Of a DNA stretch of 64,000 nucleotides, positions 35,019 to 42,202 are shown in pieces. Both the position numbers and the translations under genes were made by a program. The DNA is taken from positions 1-64,000 of the forward strand of contig NZ_MRCD01000047.1 in the NCBI RefSeq assembly GCF_001904745.1, read 5' to 3'. The notes beneath the pieces were generated by a model. That model was not told the origin of the DNA and searched no databases. It was given only the letters and a program-made list of their open reading frames with translations. Numbering within the stretch: position 1 is the stretch's first letter; each line of letters opens with the position of its first letter. The stretch comes from Calothrix sp. HK-06. Lineage in GTDB: Bacteria > Cyanobacteriota > Cyanobacteriia > Cyanobacteriales > Nostocaceae.

Positions 35019-35046
35019 TGTGTAATCGTTTAGCTAAGAAATAAGT

Positions 35047-36573
35047 ATGACACGTTTTAATCCTGACCGTAAACATAAAACTCCTGAAGAATGGTCACAA
35101 GAAGCTTACCGAGTAACTAGCTCAAATAATCTACAATTTCATGTAATTGGAGGATTAATAATTAGTGTGCTGGTTGCAGGCGCCACGACCCCAATCACTG
35201 GCGGATTGATTGCAGCTTACACATTATGGACCGCGTGGAAGCGTAGCGACGATATCCAGCGCAACCAATCGGCAATCATTGAAGCTGGATGCATCGCCCA
35301 AGTGTTAGAGGGCGATAACTTTCAAGATTATTTAGCCCAATGTGGACACAACTCGGTAATAAGTGAGCTAGATTACGCTAAACAGCGCGGTTTACCACTC
35401 TCCAATGATGCAATTGACTATTTAGAAGCACTCCCAGAAGTTACACCAGTAAAATCAATTGCAATGGGCGCCGAGTATGGCGACATTAACCGAGCTAGTC
35501 ATGCAACTAATAAAACGGCTATCGAAACTTACAATCCGTCAACGAGTTCTCAAATTGATATTGTAGGGGAGATGACTAACCGTATTCAAAATATTTTTGG
35601 TGTTGGTCAAGGTGGTAGCGGTAAAGGAATGTTACTTGCCAATGCTTGTCGTGCTGTCAAAGCGAAGCATCCAGGTAAAAAAATATTTCTGATTAACGGT
35701 AAAGATGACCCCAAAGAGCATAGTTACTTTGCTGGTGTAGTTGATGTCGAAAAACGTTTGCACTGCGAAACCGCAAAGCCTCAAACAGTAGCAGCATGGT
35801 TTGAGGCATCAATCTCTCAGTATGACGATTTTGCAGTACAAAATAATGGTGCATTATTAATTGTTGACGAGGGAACTATTATTGGCACCAAATTAAAAGA
35901 TGCAAAATCGAACGCATTAAATGACAAAATTATTGGTATTACCAGCTGCGGTGGGAGTACGGGTAAAAACATTTGGGTGTTTGTTCAAACTCCTTTTGCT
36001 AGTGGTAGTGGTTCTACATTAAGCGCGATATCTCAAATGATTAGTATTGTGGTCGTTAGAGGGGATGCTATAGGAGTATTGGAACAGTGGAAACGTTCAG
36101 CTTTGTTTAATAAATTTAACAAGTCAGAGGTTACAGAGTTGGCAAATAATTCTCATTGTAATCGTGCTGTTTACTGGGGTGGAAGTGCTAGCTGGTATTC
36201 AATGCCAAAACTAACTAATCACTCAGCATATGACCGCGACTCAGGACAATACTTATCTGGTTTTGCCCAGCAATCAGAAAATAAAAGCAGTAATTTAGAT
36301 GCCATCACCAAACTGGAAAATAGCTTGCACTCTAACTTAAATACTGAGGAAAGCATGTCAGATACATCTTTGTTAATTTTTCACTGGCTTCTAAATAACC
36401 GTCTTGATAAGTGGGTTAAATTCAAAGGGAAAGAAGGGAGAGATATGAGCTTTATTAAGTTCCTTAGTGATAATAAAATAGATGCCGAGGAAAGGAATAA
36501 TGCCATTGAAGAGTTAGTAAAACTAAAGAAAATTGACATTTCTCCTGAGAGTGATTCAATTAAAGCACTTTAA
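35047..36573 (+). CDS. membrane-anchored P-loop ATPase, putative packaging/extrusion motor (copy 1)
   Basis: 508 aa. Two membrane helices at residues about 31-62 (FHVIGGLIISVLVAGATT; GGLIAAYTLWTAW), then an ATPase domain with Walker A GVGQGGSGKG at 185-194, Walker B LLIVDEG at 270-276 and a sensor-like VFVQTPFAS. FtsK/HerA, VirD4-like and Zot-like motors share this arrangement (membrane anchor plus RecA-like domain), but the sequence does not match any of them clearly. With no terminase in the element, it is the best candidate for moving the genome into a particle or through a membrane. C-terminal 100 residues are helical and charged. Confidence 0.75.
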   Translation: MTRFNPDRKHKTPEEWSQEAYRVTSSNNLQFHVIGGLIISVLVAGATTPITGGLIAAYTLWTAWKRSDDIQRNQSAIIEAGCIAQVLEGDNFQDYLAQCGHNSVISELDYAKQRGLPLSNDAIDYLEALPEVTPVKSIAMGAEYGDINRASHATNKTAIETYNPSTSSQIDIVGEMTNRIQNIFGVGQGGSGKGMLLANACRAVKAKHPGKKIFLINGKDDPKEHSYFAGVVDVEKRLHCETAKPQTVAAWFEASISQYDDFAVQNNGALLIVDEGTIIGTKLKDAKSNALNDKIIGITSCGGSTGKNIWVFVQTPFASGSGSTLSAISQMISIVVVRGDAIGVLEQWKRSALFNKFNKSEVTELANNSHCNRAVYWGGSASWYSMPKLTNHSAYDRDSGQYLSGFAQQSENKSSNLDAITKLENSLHSNLNTEESMSDTSLLIFHWLLNNRLDKWVKFKGKEGRDMSFIKFLSDNKIDAEERNNAIEELVKLKKIDISPESDSIKAL

Positions 36574-36582
36574 CTTTGAATG

Positions 36583-36709
36583 AAGGTGTGAGGTGTGATG
36601 ACAAACTTAAAAGTGGGTGTGACATGTGATAACACTTTCACACCTCACACCTTCACACCACCTCACACCTTAGTGTTCATAAGGGTTACGCTTCCCACAC
36701 TGGTGTGAC
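36583..36709. repeat. iteron-like cluster of TCACACC / GGTGTGA repeats (copy 1)
   Basis: Inverted set: two adjacent GGTGTGA on the left, GGGTGTGACATGTGA, then TTTCACACCTCACACCTTCA and CACACCACCTCACACC giving four TCACACC, and another GGTGTGA near 36,701. The arrangement of direct repeats in both orientations in a non-coding 180-bp gap resembles a replication origin with iterons or an operator array. It precedes the exonuclease/integrase genes. Confidence 0.65.
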
Positions 36710-36757
36710 TTACTGTTTAAAAAATATTAAAGTGTGAAAATGTTTATAGGTGACAAC

Positions 36758-37105
36758 ATGACAAGTAATTGGATACCAAATAATCAAAATAACCCTAATC
36801 CAATCCCTTCTTTTTACAATCAAGGATTACCTCTTTATTGGAGGAATGAACAAAGCGGTCAAATTGAAACAGCGATATTTCGCTTTTTAAATTTTCAGAA
36901 CAATGAAGTATCAACGCCTCCCACCGATTATCAAATATTCCTGATAAGGTGTTACTTTGAACATTATATAAATGCGCTTTGTTGGCAGGTTGACAATGGT
37001 GAAATTTTATATGAGCTAAGGGAGGATATTAAATCTATAAAATCAGTAGAATCAATTAATGGATGGATAAATAAAGCCTTGAGTATTGGATTAGACCCTT
37101 TGTAA
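36758..37105 (+). CDS. hypothetical element protein, about 115 aa (copy 1)
   Basis: Start ATG 36758 chosen because AGGTG lies 6 bases upstream; ATG 36740 or GTG 36734 would add six to eight residues and run into the repeat cluster. Asn/Pro-rich start (PNNQNNPNPIPSFYNQG), then helical: DYQIFLIRCYFEHYINALCWQ, ELREDIKSIKSVESINGWINKALSIG. Family unknown; upstream of the exonuclease in one operon. Confidence 0.55.
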   Translation: MTSNWIPNNQNNPNPIPSFYNQGLPLYWRNEQSGQIETAIFRFLNFQNNEVSTPPTDYQIFLIRCYFEHYINALCWQVDNGEILYELREDIKSIKSVESINGWINKALSIGLDPL

Positions 37106-37126
37106 TAAATATTAGGAGTGCAAAAA

Positions 37127-37702
37127 ATGGAAGTAAGCGATAAACAACAATCTATCAACTGGGCAACACAAATTTTAGACGGTCAAAATTGGGCAATTAT
37201 TGATACAGAAACAACAGACCTTAGTGGCAAAGCTCAAATTGTCCAAATAGGTGTCATTACATCTAGTAACCCTCTAGGGTTACAAACTTATGTAAAACCA
37301 ACTGTTCCTATAAACATTCAATCAACACAAATACACGGAATAACATCAGCAATGGTTTCTGATGCGTTGTATTTTGACCAAGTATTTTTAGATGTTTGGA
37401 GAGAAATAGGTACCAAAGACGTTATTATTTACAACGCTGATTTTGACCTTAGATTGATAAGACAATCGCTCAAAGCACGTGGGATACAAATAGCATTCCC
37501 AATAAGTGACCGTAGAGGCTGTCGAATATTTACCAATGGAGGAAGTATTCACTGTGCAATGCATTATTACTCTCAATATGTAGGAGAGTGGAACGATTAC
37601 CGCGATGACTACAAATGGCAACGATTACCGGGTGGTGACCATAGCGCGCTTGGTGATTGCAAAGCAACGCTTGAAGTCATTAAATTAATGGCAGTTGCAT
37701 GA
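37127..37702 (+). CDS. DEDDh 3'-5' exonuclease (DnaQ-like) (copy 1)
   Basis: 191 aa from ATG 37127, with AGGAG 8 bases upstream. All catalytic residues of the DEDDh class are present: Asp26 and Glu28 (IIDTETT), Asp107 (YNADFD), His172 and Asp177 (DHSALGDC). The IHGIT motif typical of DnaQ-type domains lies between. It would remove nucleotides from 3' ends during element replication or recombination. The integrase start overlaps its stop (ATGA), so both are coupled. Confidence 0.9.
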   Translation: MEVSDKQQSINWATQILDGQNWAIIDTETTDLSGKAQIVQIGVITSSNPLGLQTYVKPTVPINIQSTQIHGITSAMVSDALYFDQVFLDVWREIGTKDVIIYNADFDLRLIRQSLKARGIQIAFPISDRRGCRIFTNGGSIHCAMHYYSQYVGEWNDYRDDYKWQRLPGGDHSALGDCKATLEVIKLMAVA

Positions 37703-38823
37703 GTCTTGAAGAACAAATAAAAGCAGCGAACGCACGATTAAAAGCGGCGAACGCTGCAATAACTATCGAACAAGATGGAAGTAAACTACGCTTGCGTGGA
37801 ACATTTCCTCTACGAAGCGGAGAAGGGCGCAAACAGCAACGAATACCTTTAAGTATTAGCGCGTCATCTGAAGGATTAAAACAAGCGGAATTTGAGGCTT
37901 ATAGTGTGCGTAGAGCGCTTGATTCTAATAGCTTCAGTTGGGATAAATATTTAAATTCTTCCGAACCGTCCAGAACTAAAGTTAGCGACTGGGTTGAAGC
38001 TTTTGAAAAAGATTATTTTGAAAAAAGGGATTTGACGCCCAAATCCCAAACCACATGGAAAACCGATTATCTACATGTATTCAAAAAACTGCCTGTTAAT
38101 CAACCTCTTACATCAGGCTTAATCCGCAAAACCGTACTATCAACCAAACCGGATACTAAAAGCCGTAAGCGCTACTGTATTTGCTTGGGTGCATTAGCCA
38201 AATTTGCAGGATTGGATATTACATTAACCTCTTTAGCTGGTAAGTACAATCCCAAATCAGTATCACCACGTAATATTCCTGACGATTTTGTAATAGCTGA
38301 ACAATATTACAAAATTAAGAATGAGTCCTGGCGTTGGGTTTATGGATTGCTTGCAACGTATGGGTTACGTAATCATGAGGTATTCCGCATTGATTTTGAT
38401 CAACTGCGAAGCGGCAATCCAATTTTGCATATATTAGAGGGAAAGACAGGGGCGCGTAGAGTTTGGGCTATTTATCCTGAGTGGTTTACTGAGTTTAAAT
38501 TGTCAAGCGTCAACCTACCCAACGTTGATACTAGTAGTGAGCGTAAAAATTCTGCATTGGGCGCCGCTGTTACTCGACGCTTTCAACGCGACAAAATAGG
38601 GTTTGCACCGTATAATTTACGTCATGCTTGGGCGATACGCTCTTTAGAGTTTGGGCTAGATATTAGCCTAGCTGCTCAACAGATGGGACACTCGTTAACC
38701 GTTCACAGTGAGTTGTACCACCACTGGATAAGCGACAAGCATCATCAACGCGCTTATGAGGCGTTAATGCTCCGAGATAATCGACCTGTTGCACCCAGGC
38801 TCGATACCCTGACTAAACCCTGA
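37699..38823 (+). CDS. int: tyrosine integrase of the element (copy 1)
   Basis: 374 aa. N-terminal arm-binding region, core-binding SAM-like domain (about 90-185) and C-terminal catalytic domain with Arg224 (TYGLRNHE), Lys249, Arg308 in YNLRHAW, His331 (MGHS) and nucleophile Tyr340 (SELYHHW). The usual first His of the H-x-x-R box is Tyr305, a conservative variant. It should recombine the tRNA-Phe core that flanks the element. Translationally coupled to the exonuclease. An 11-bp triplicate repeat runs across its stop codon. Confidence 0.92.
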   Translation: MSLEEQIKAANARLKAANAAITIEQDGSKLRLRGTFPLRSGEGRKQQRIPLSISASSEGLKQAEFEAYSVRRALDSNSFSWDKYLNSSEPSRTKVSDWVEAFEKDYFEKRDLTPKSQTTWKTDYLHVFKKLPVNQPLTSGLIRKTVLSTKPDTKSRKRYCICLGALAKFAGLDITLTSLAGKYNPKSVSPRNIPDDFVIAEQYYKIKNESWRWVYGLLATYGLRNHEVFRIDFDQLRSGNPILHILEGKTGARRVWAIYPEWFTEFKLSSVNLPNVDTSSERKNSALGAAVTRRFQRDKIGFAPYNLRHAWAIRSLEFGLDISLAAQQMGHSLTVHSELYHHWISDKHHQRAYEALMLRDNRPVAPRLDTLTKP

Positions 38824-38839
38824 CTAAACCCTGACTAAG
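38807..38839 (+). repeat. three tandem 11-bp units across the integrase stop (copy 1)
   Basis: CCCTGACTAAA occurs three times without spacer, and each unit contains TGA. The integrase stop is in the first unit. Change in unit number would hardly alter the protein. Might be an arm-type integrase site or a slippage product. Confidence 0.6.
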
Positions 38840-38884
38840 AATATCCGGTTGCTCTATTGCTTTATAATTTCAGAAATCTAAGCT

Positions 38885-38913
38885 ACCTCGTCACCGCATA
38901 TGACGAGGTTTTT
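38885..38913 (+). terminator. terminator after integrase (copy 1)
   Basis: ACCTCGTCA pairs with TGACGAGGT around a 7-nt loop, followed by TTTT. It separates the integrase operon from the spike-like gene, whose ATG is 8 bases later; the latter therefore needs read-through or processing. Confidence 0.75.
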
Positions 38914-38920
38914 ATAATTT

Positions 38921-39691
38921 ATGAAACTCTACAACCCGCAAACTATATTACCGTTCCTAAATGTATCTAGTTATTTACAAGGAAATACCGCTATTGTTGG
39001 AACAAATACAGCATTTAGTAATACTCAAGCTTCTATTAATTGCTCTAATGCAGCCAATATTGGGGCTATAATTCGCGGCGCCGCTTCTCAAAGTGCTGAC
39101 TTGCAGCAATGGCAGGACAATACAGGAAATTCGCTTGTAAGAATAAGAGCTAACGGGGATATACAAATTAATAGCAATAGCTCACTTGTAAACGCTGGCG
39201 TTGCGGCTATAGGGTCATCCGCGATTTTCTCTTCTGTTCAGCTTGGCGTGCTAACTACATCTGCTAGAGTTGGCGCTGTAATTCGTGGCGGGGTGTCTCA
39301 ATCGGCTGATTTGCAACAATGGCAAAACAACACGGGTGTAACTTTAGCGAGTGTTAGTAGTGCAGGAAATATATCAAGTAGTGGAACTATTTCAGCCCCA
39401 ACGATTCGAGCATTTAACACTGTCGCTAGTGTTTCAGCAATTATTGCTAGAGGCGCCGCTTCTCAAAGTGCTGACTTGCAGCTATGGCAAAATAGTGCGA
39501 GTGTGACTTTAGCTAGTGTAGAGGCATCAGGAAAAATATTCGCTCTATCGTTTCGACAAGCAACAACATGGTCTCCACCAACAACAGCAACAAGTCCGGG
39601 GGTCGCTGGAGAGTTTGGGTATTCTCAAGGCTATTTATACTACTGCTGGAGTACAAATAATTGGGTACGTGCTGCACTTTCTACTTTTTGA
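38921..39691 (+). CDS. tail-fibre/spike-like repeat protein, Leu209 variant (copy 1)
   Basis: 256 aa. Three copies of a repeat: residues 48-81, 118-151 and 173-206, each with (R)GAASQSADLQQWQ(N/D)NTG...LASV-x-x-x-G-x-I. This motif is widespread in phage tail fibres and other receptor-binding proteins. The C-terminal GVAGEFGYSQGYLYYCWSTNNWVRAAL is also a typical fibre ending. It would mediate host recognition on a particle. It stands apart from the structural run, next to the right att. Codon 209 is CTA (Leu) here and CAA (Gln) in copy 2, the only difference seen. Confidence 0.8.
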   Translation: MKLYNPQTILPFLNVSSYLQGNTAIVGTNTAFSNTQASINCSNAANIGAIIRGAASQSADLQQWQDNTGNSLVRIRANGDIQINSNSSLVNAGVAAIGSSAIFSSVQLGVLTTSARVGAVIRGGVSQSADLQQWQNNTGVTLASVSSAGNISSSGTISAPTIRAFNTVASVSAIIARGAASQSADLQLWQNSASVTLASVEASGKIFALSFRQATTWSPPTTATSPGVAGEFGYSQGYLYYCWSTNNWVRAALSTF

Positions 39692-39849
39692 GTACTATAA
39701 AAATTGAGTACTCATATCGGGTAATACTATGGTGTCGATGCTTATAAGTACCAATTATGCTTGCAAATATCTCTGGACTGCTTGCACTGACTATGTCTAC
39801 AACTTTTCTATCAGTAATCTTTCGAGGTGAGCAGAGGACATGTGAAGGG
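39692..39849. other. right-end arm of the element, copy 1
   Basis: Non-coding. Contains GAGTACT/AGTACTC inverted repeats near 39,690-39,713 and, just before the att core, the 11-mer GAGCAGAGGAC of tRNA-Phe followed by an 11-base insert. Probably holds integrase/excisionase arm sites. Confidence 0.5.
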
Positions 39850-39892
39850 CTGAAAATCCTCGTGTCACGAGTTCAAGTCTCGTTCCTGGCAT
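39850..39892 (+). other. att core at the internal junction of the tandem
   Basis: Same 43 bp as in tRNA-Phe. Only the 3' part of the tRNA (from the anticodon loop) is present, so this is not a functional tRNA. It is the join between copy 1 and copy 2 and has the sequence expected of attP in the circular form. Confidence 0.92.
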
Positions 39893-40001
39893 TCATTACA
39901 GACAAGCATTTGGTGTAATCAGTGCTGTAAACAGCAAATAATGCTGACTACGCACTGACTAAATAAGCAGAGCGAGGCACCTCAACTAATCAGCTTTGCT
40001 T

Positions 40002-40370
40002 ATGCAATACAATGAAGGAGCAAGTTTAATTTGCCCAAAAGAAAACATGAGTCGCCGGCGTCCACTATGGGGATATTACAGAGTTTGGATTCATATCCGC
40101 AAAGTGCGAGGATGTGACATAGAACTATACATCAAGAAGTCTTTTATAGGTTCCCCTTATTACGCTCAAGCATTTGATGCCGAATTGGTAAAACGCTTTC
40201 GTTGCATGGCATCTGATTTTTTCAAAGAACATCCTGATTTTAATTCTTGCTCTATCAAGGGTGATATTCAGTATCAGCCGTCTACAGATTGTCACATTCA
40301 AGTAGGTATGTGGGGCTTTAATGCAAGCAATAAAGATTGGAGGGATTATTGTAAGCTATATAGCGTTTAA
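40002..40370 (+). CDS. hypothetical element protein, 122 aa (copy 2)
   Basis: Identical protein to the one at 19,675-20,043. In this copy the upstream sequence is the truncated att core at 39,850 instead of a full tRNA gene, so any transcription from the tRNA promoter is lost here. Confidence 0.6.
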   Translation: MQYNEGASLICPKENMSRRRPLWGYYRVWIHIRKVRGCDIELYIKKSFIGSPYYAQAFDAELVKRFRCMASDFFKEHPDFNSCSIKGDIQYQPSTDCHIQVGMWGFNASNKDWRDYCKLYSV

Positions 40371-40384
40371 ACCTTCATAGCGTT

Positions 40385-40642
40385 ATGTCATACCGAACCT
40401 GGAAACCTGAAGACATCCCTAAATTCAACAGTGATAGAGTAGTTTACCGTATCAGTACAGATGAAAATTATACTTACACGCAAGCTGCTGTACTGTGTTT
40501 GTTTATTGATGAAGTAGAAATATGGCGAAGCGCTCCTTATCACGTAGATTACGATAAAGAAAATGCAAACGCCCCCTACCCAATTGAAGAATGGAATAAA
40601 TGGATACGGGCGGTAGGTTTAAATCCTGAAGATTACAGATAA
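40385..40642 (+). CDS. hypothetical element protein, 85 aa (copy 2)
   Basis: Identical to the protein at 20,058-20,315; same spacing to neighbours. Confidence 0.6.
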   Translation: MSYRTWKPEDIPKFNSDRVVYRISTDENYTYTQAAVLCLFIDEVEIWRSAPYHVDYDKENANAPYPIEEWNKWIRAVGLNPEDYR

Positions 40643-40736
40643 CTATTGCTTGGTAAATCGATAAACCAGTAATGCGCTTACTATTGTGGGCACTCTGTAA
40701 TACCAGTACAATTGATGCCACTGTCAAATTAAAAAT

Positions 40737-41099
40737 ATGGGCTTATATAATCCACCACAGGCGCCGACAATTAATATCCCCGCAAGCTACACTCCAACGA
40801 TTGAGGGAGTACAAACAAACTCGGTAAGCGTAACAACATCTTATTCTGTACTTGTAACGGCTAGAGCTAACCGCACAGGACTAACCATCTGGAATCAAGG
40901 TACTAACCGGGTAATAGTTACTTACGGTGACGCGACTACTACGGAAAATCAAAATGATTCAGGCGCCTTTTACCTCGACGGTGGGGGCATTTTTATTGAT
41001 GACTATCCCGCCTATCAGGGCATATATTCAGCAAAAACAACGACAGGCACTAGTTTACTTTCTGTTAAAGAGCTTACAGATAGTAACTTTCCTAGCTAA
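40737..41099 (+). CDS. small beta-rich putative structural protein (copy 2)
   Basis: Identical to 20,410-20,772; member of the element's three-protein beta-domain family. Confidence 0.65.
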   Translation: MGLYNPPQAPTINIPASYTPTIEGVQTNSVSVTTSYSVLVTARANRTGLTIWNQGTNRVIVTYGDATTTENQNDSGAFYLDGGGIFIDDYPAYQGIYSAKTTTGTSLLSVKELTDSNFPS

Positions 41100-41128
41100 T
41101 ATTACAAATAATTCTATCTATTACACTC

Positions 41129-42031
41129 GTGCCAATTGAATCAATTAATATCGCCAAAAAAATTGCGCGTCGTATTACTGAGAGTGACGGGGATAGTATT
41201 GTTGTTCTTTTTGACAATATTCTTCCTACTCTTGATATCCCCAGTAGTAGCGTTATTAGTGTTAATGGCTTTCTTAAAAATCTTAAGGGCTATTCTAAAA
41301 TTACCAGTACTCAAGCGGCGCCCTTGCCAGATATTAGTATTGAAGACAGCGAACCCGAAAGAAGAGTTAAAGCCCTTGATGTTGAATGGAACTCCCAAAG
41401 AAAACATCTAGAACTACTTGTTAGTGCTGATGGGTCTAGTTGGGTAGAGGTTGGAGCAATTAGTTTGATTAAACAGCAAGGTTATCCTTACAGGATGCAT
41501 AGCTTGCTTGACTTCTTTACCGATGGGTTAGCTGATGAATTTGGGTCTAATGGTAAAGTAGCTTGTCGTATTGTTGACGTTGGATACGGATTATTAAGCG
41601 GCAATGATGTTTTTACCGTGCATGGTAGTTTCTTACAAGAAATTGTTTATAAAACAGAAACTCAACCGATAAATATAAGTCTAACTTGTAACGGTAGTAC
41701 TAATAATGGCGGTGGTAATAGCAATGGAGATGACGAGGAAATGAGTTTAACACCTATCACTACTTTTAGTTCAGCAGGACAAGTTACATACTTAAGTACA
41801 GACTTTAATCCTAGCTTGCAAATAGAAGCTAACGCTAATCGTAAATACTTATGCATTCAGAATCAGAGCAATTACGAAATAGCGGTTAGCAATTCCAGCA
41901 ACGATTTTGAAATATTTCTTAGTAAAAATGAAAAGTTTGAATGCTCTAAAGGAGGCTTCTATTACACTGGGCAACTAACTATATCTGCTTTAGATGTTAA
42001 TAGCACTCAAGTAAGATGGTTTGAGGGATAA
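41129..42031 (+). CDS. two-domain putative structural protein, 300 aa (copy 2)
   Basis: Identical to 20,802-21,704; GTG start, Asn/Gly linker and C-terminal beta-domain as in copy 1. Confidence 0.65.
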   Translation: MPIESINIAKKIARRITESDGDSIVVLFDNILPTLDIPSSSVISVNGFLKNLKGYSKITSTQAAPLPDISIEDSEPERRVKALDVEWNSQRKHLELLVSADGSSWVEVGAISLIKQQGYPYRMHSLLDFFTDGLADEFGSNGKVACRIVDVGYGLLSGNDVFTVHGSFLQEIVYKTETQPINISLTCNGSTNNGGGNSNGDDEEMSLTPITTFSSAGQVTYLSTDFNPSLQIEANANRKYLCIQNQSNYEIAVSNSSNDFEIFLSKNEKFECSKGGFYYTGQLTISALDVNSTQVRWFEG

Positions 42032-42202
42032 ATGCAACAACCTATTAAACCTTTTGAATACGAGAATCTAGAGCATGATTTTAAAGTGCCATACCGTAAT
42101 TACGGAAAGCTAGATTATGAAGTATTTAAAGAGAAATACAAAAAACTAACTAACGCTCCTAAACAACTTTTACAAGTGAGGTATACCATAGAACAATGGT
42201 AA
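42032..42202 (+). CDS. small element protein, 56 aa (copy 2)
   Basis: Identical to 21,705-21,875; packed between the stop of the 300-aa gene and the start of the 665-aa gene. Confidence 0.6.
   Translation: MQQPIKPFEYENLEHDFKVPYRNYGKLDYEVFKEKYKKLTNAPKQLLQVRYTIEQW

Noticed and set aside
35047-36573. Calling the ATPase Zot (filamentous phage) or a conjugation coupling protein
   Set aside because: The membrane anchor and P loop are shared features only; the element lacks rolling-circle Rep, inovirus coat genes, relaxase and a mating-pair apparatus, and has a lysis cassette.
36583-36709. CRISPR array
   Set aside because: The repeats are heptamers in both orientations without regular spacers; no cas gene is present in the window.
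39850-39892. Second tRNA-Phe gene
   Set aside because: Only the 3' part from the anticodon loop is present; acceptor 5' strand, D arm and anticodon 5' stem are missing.
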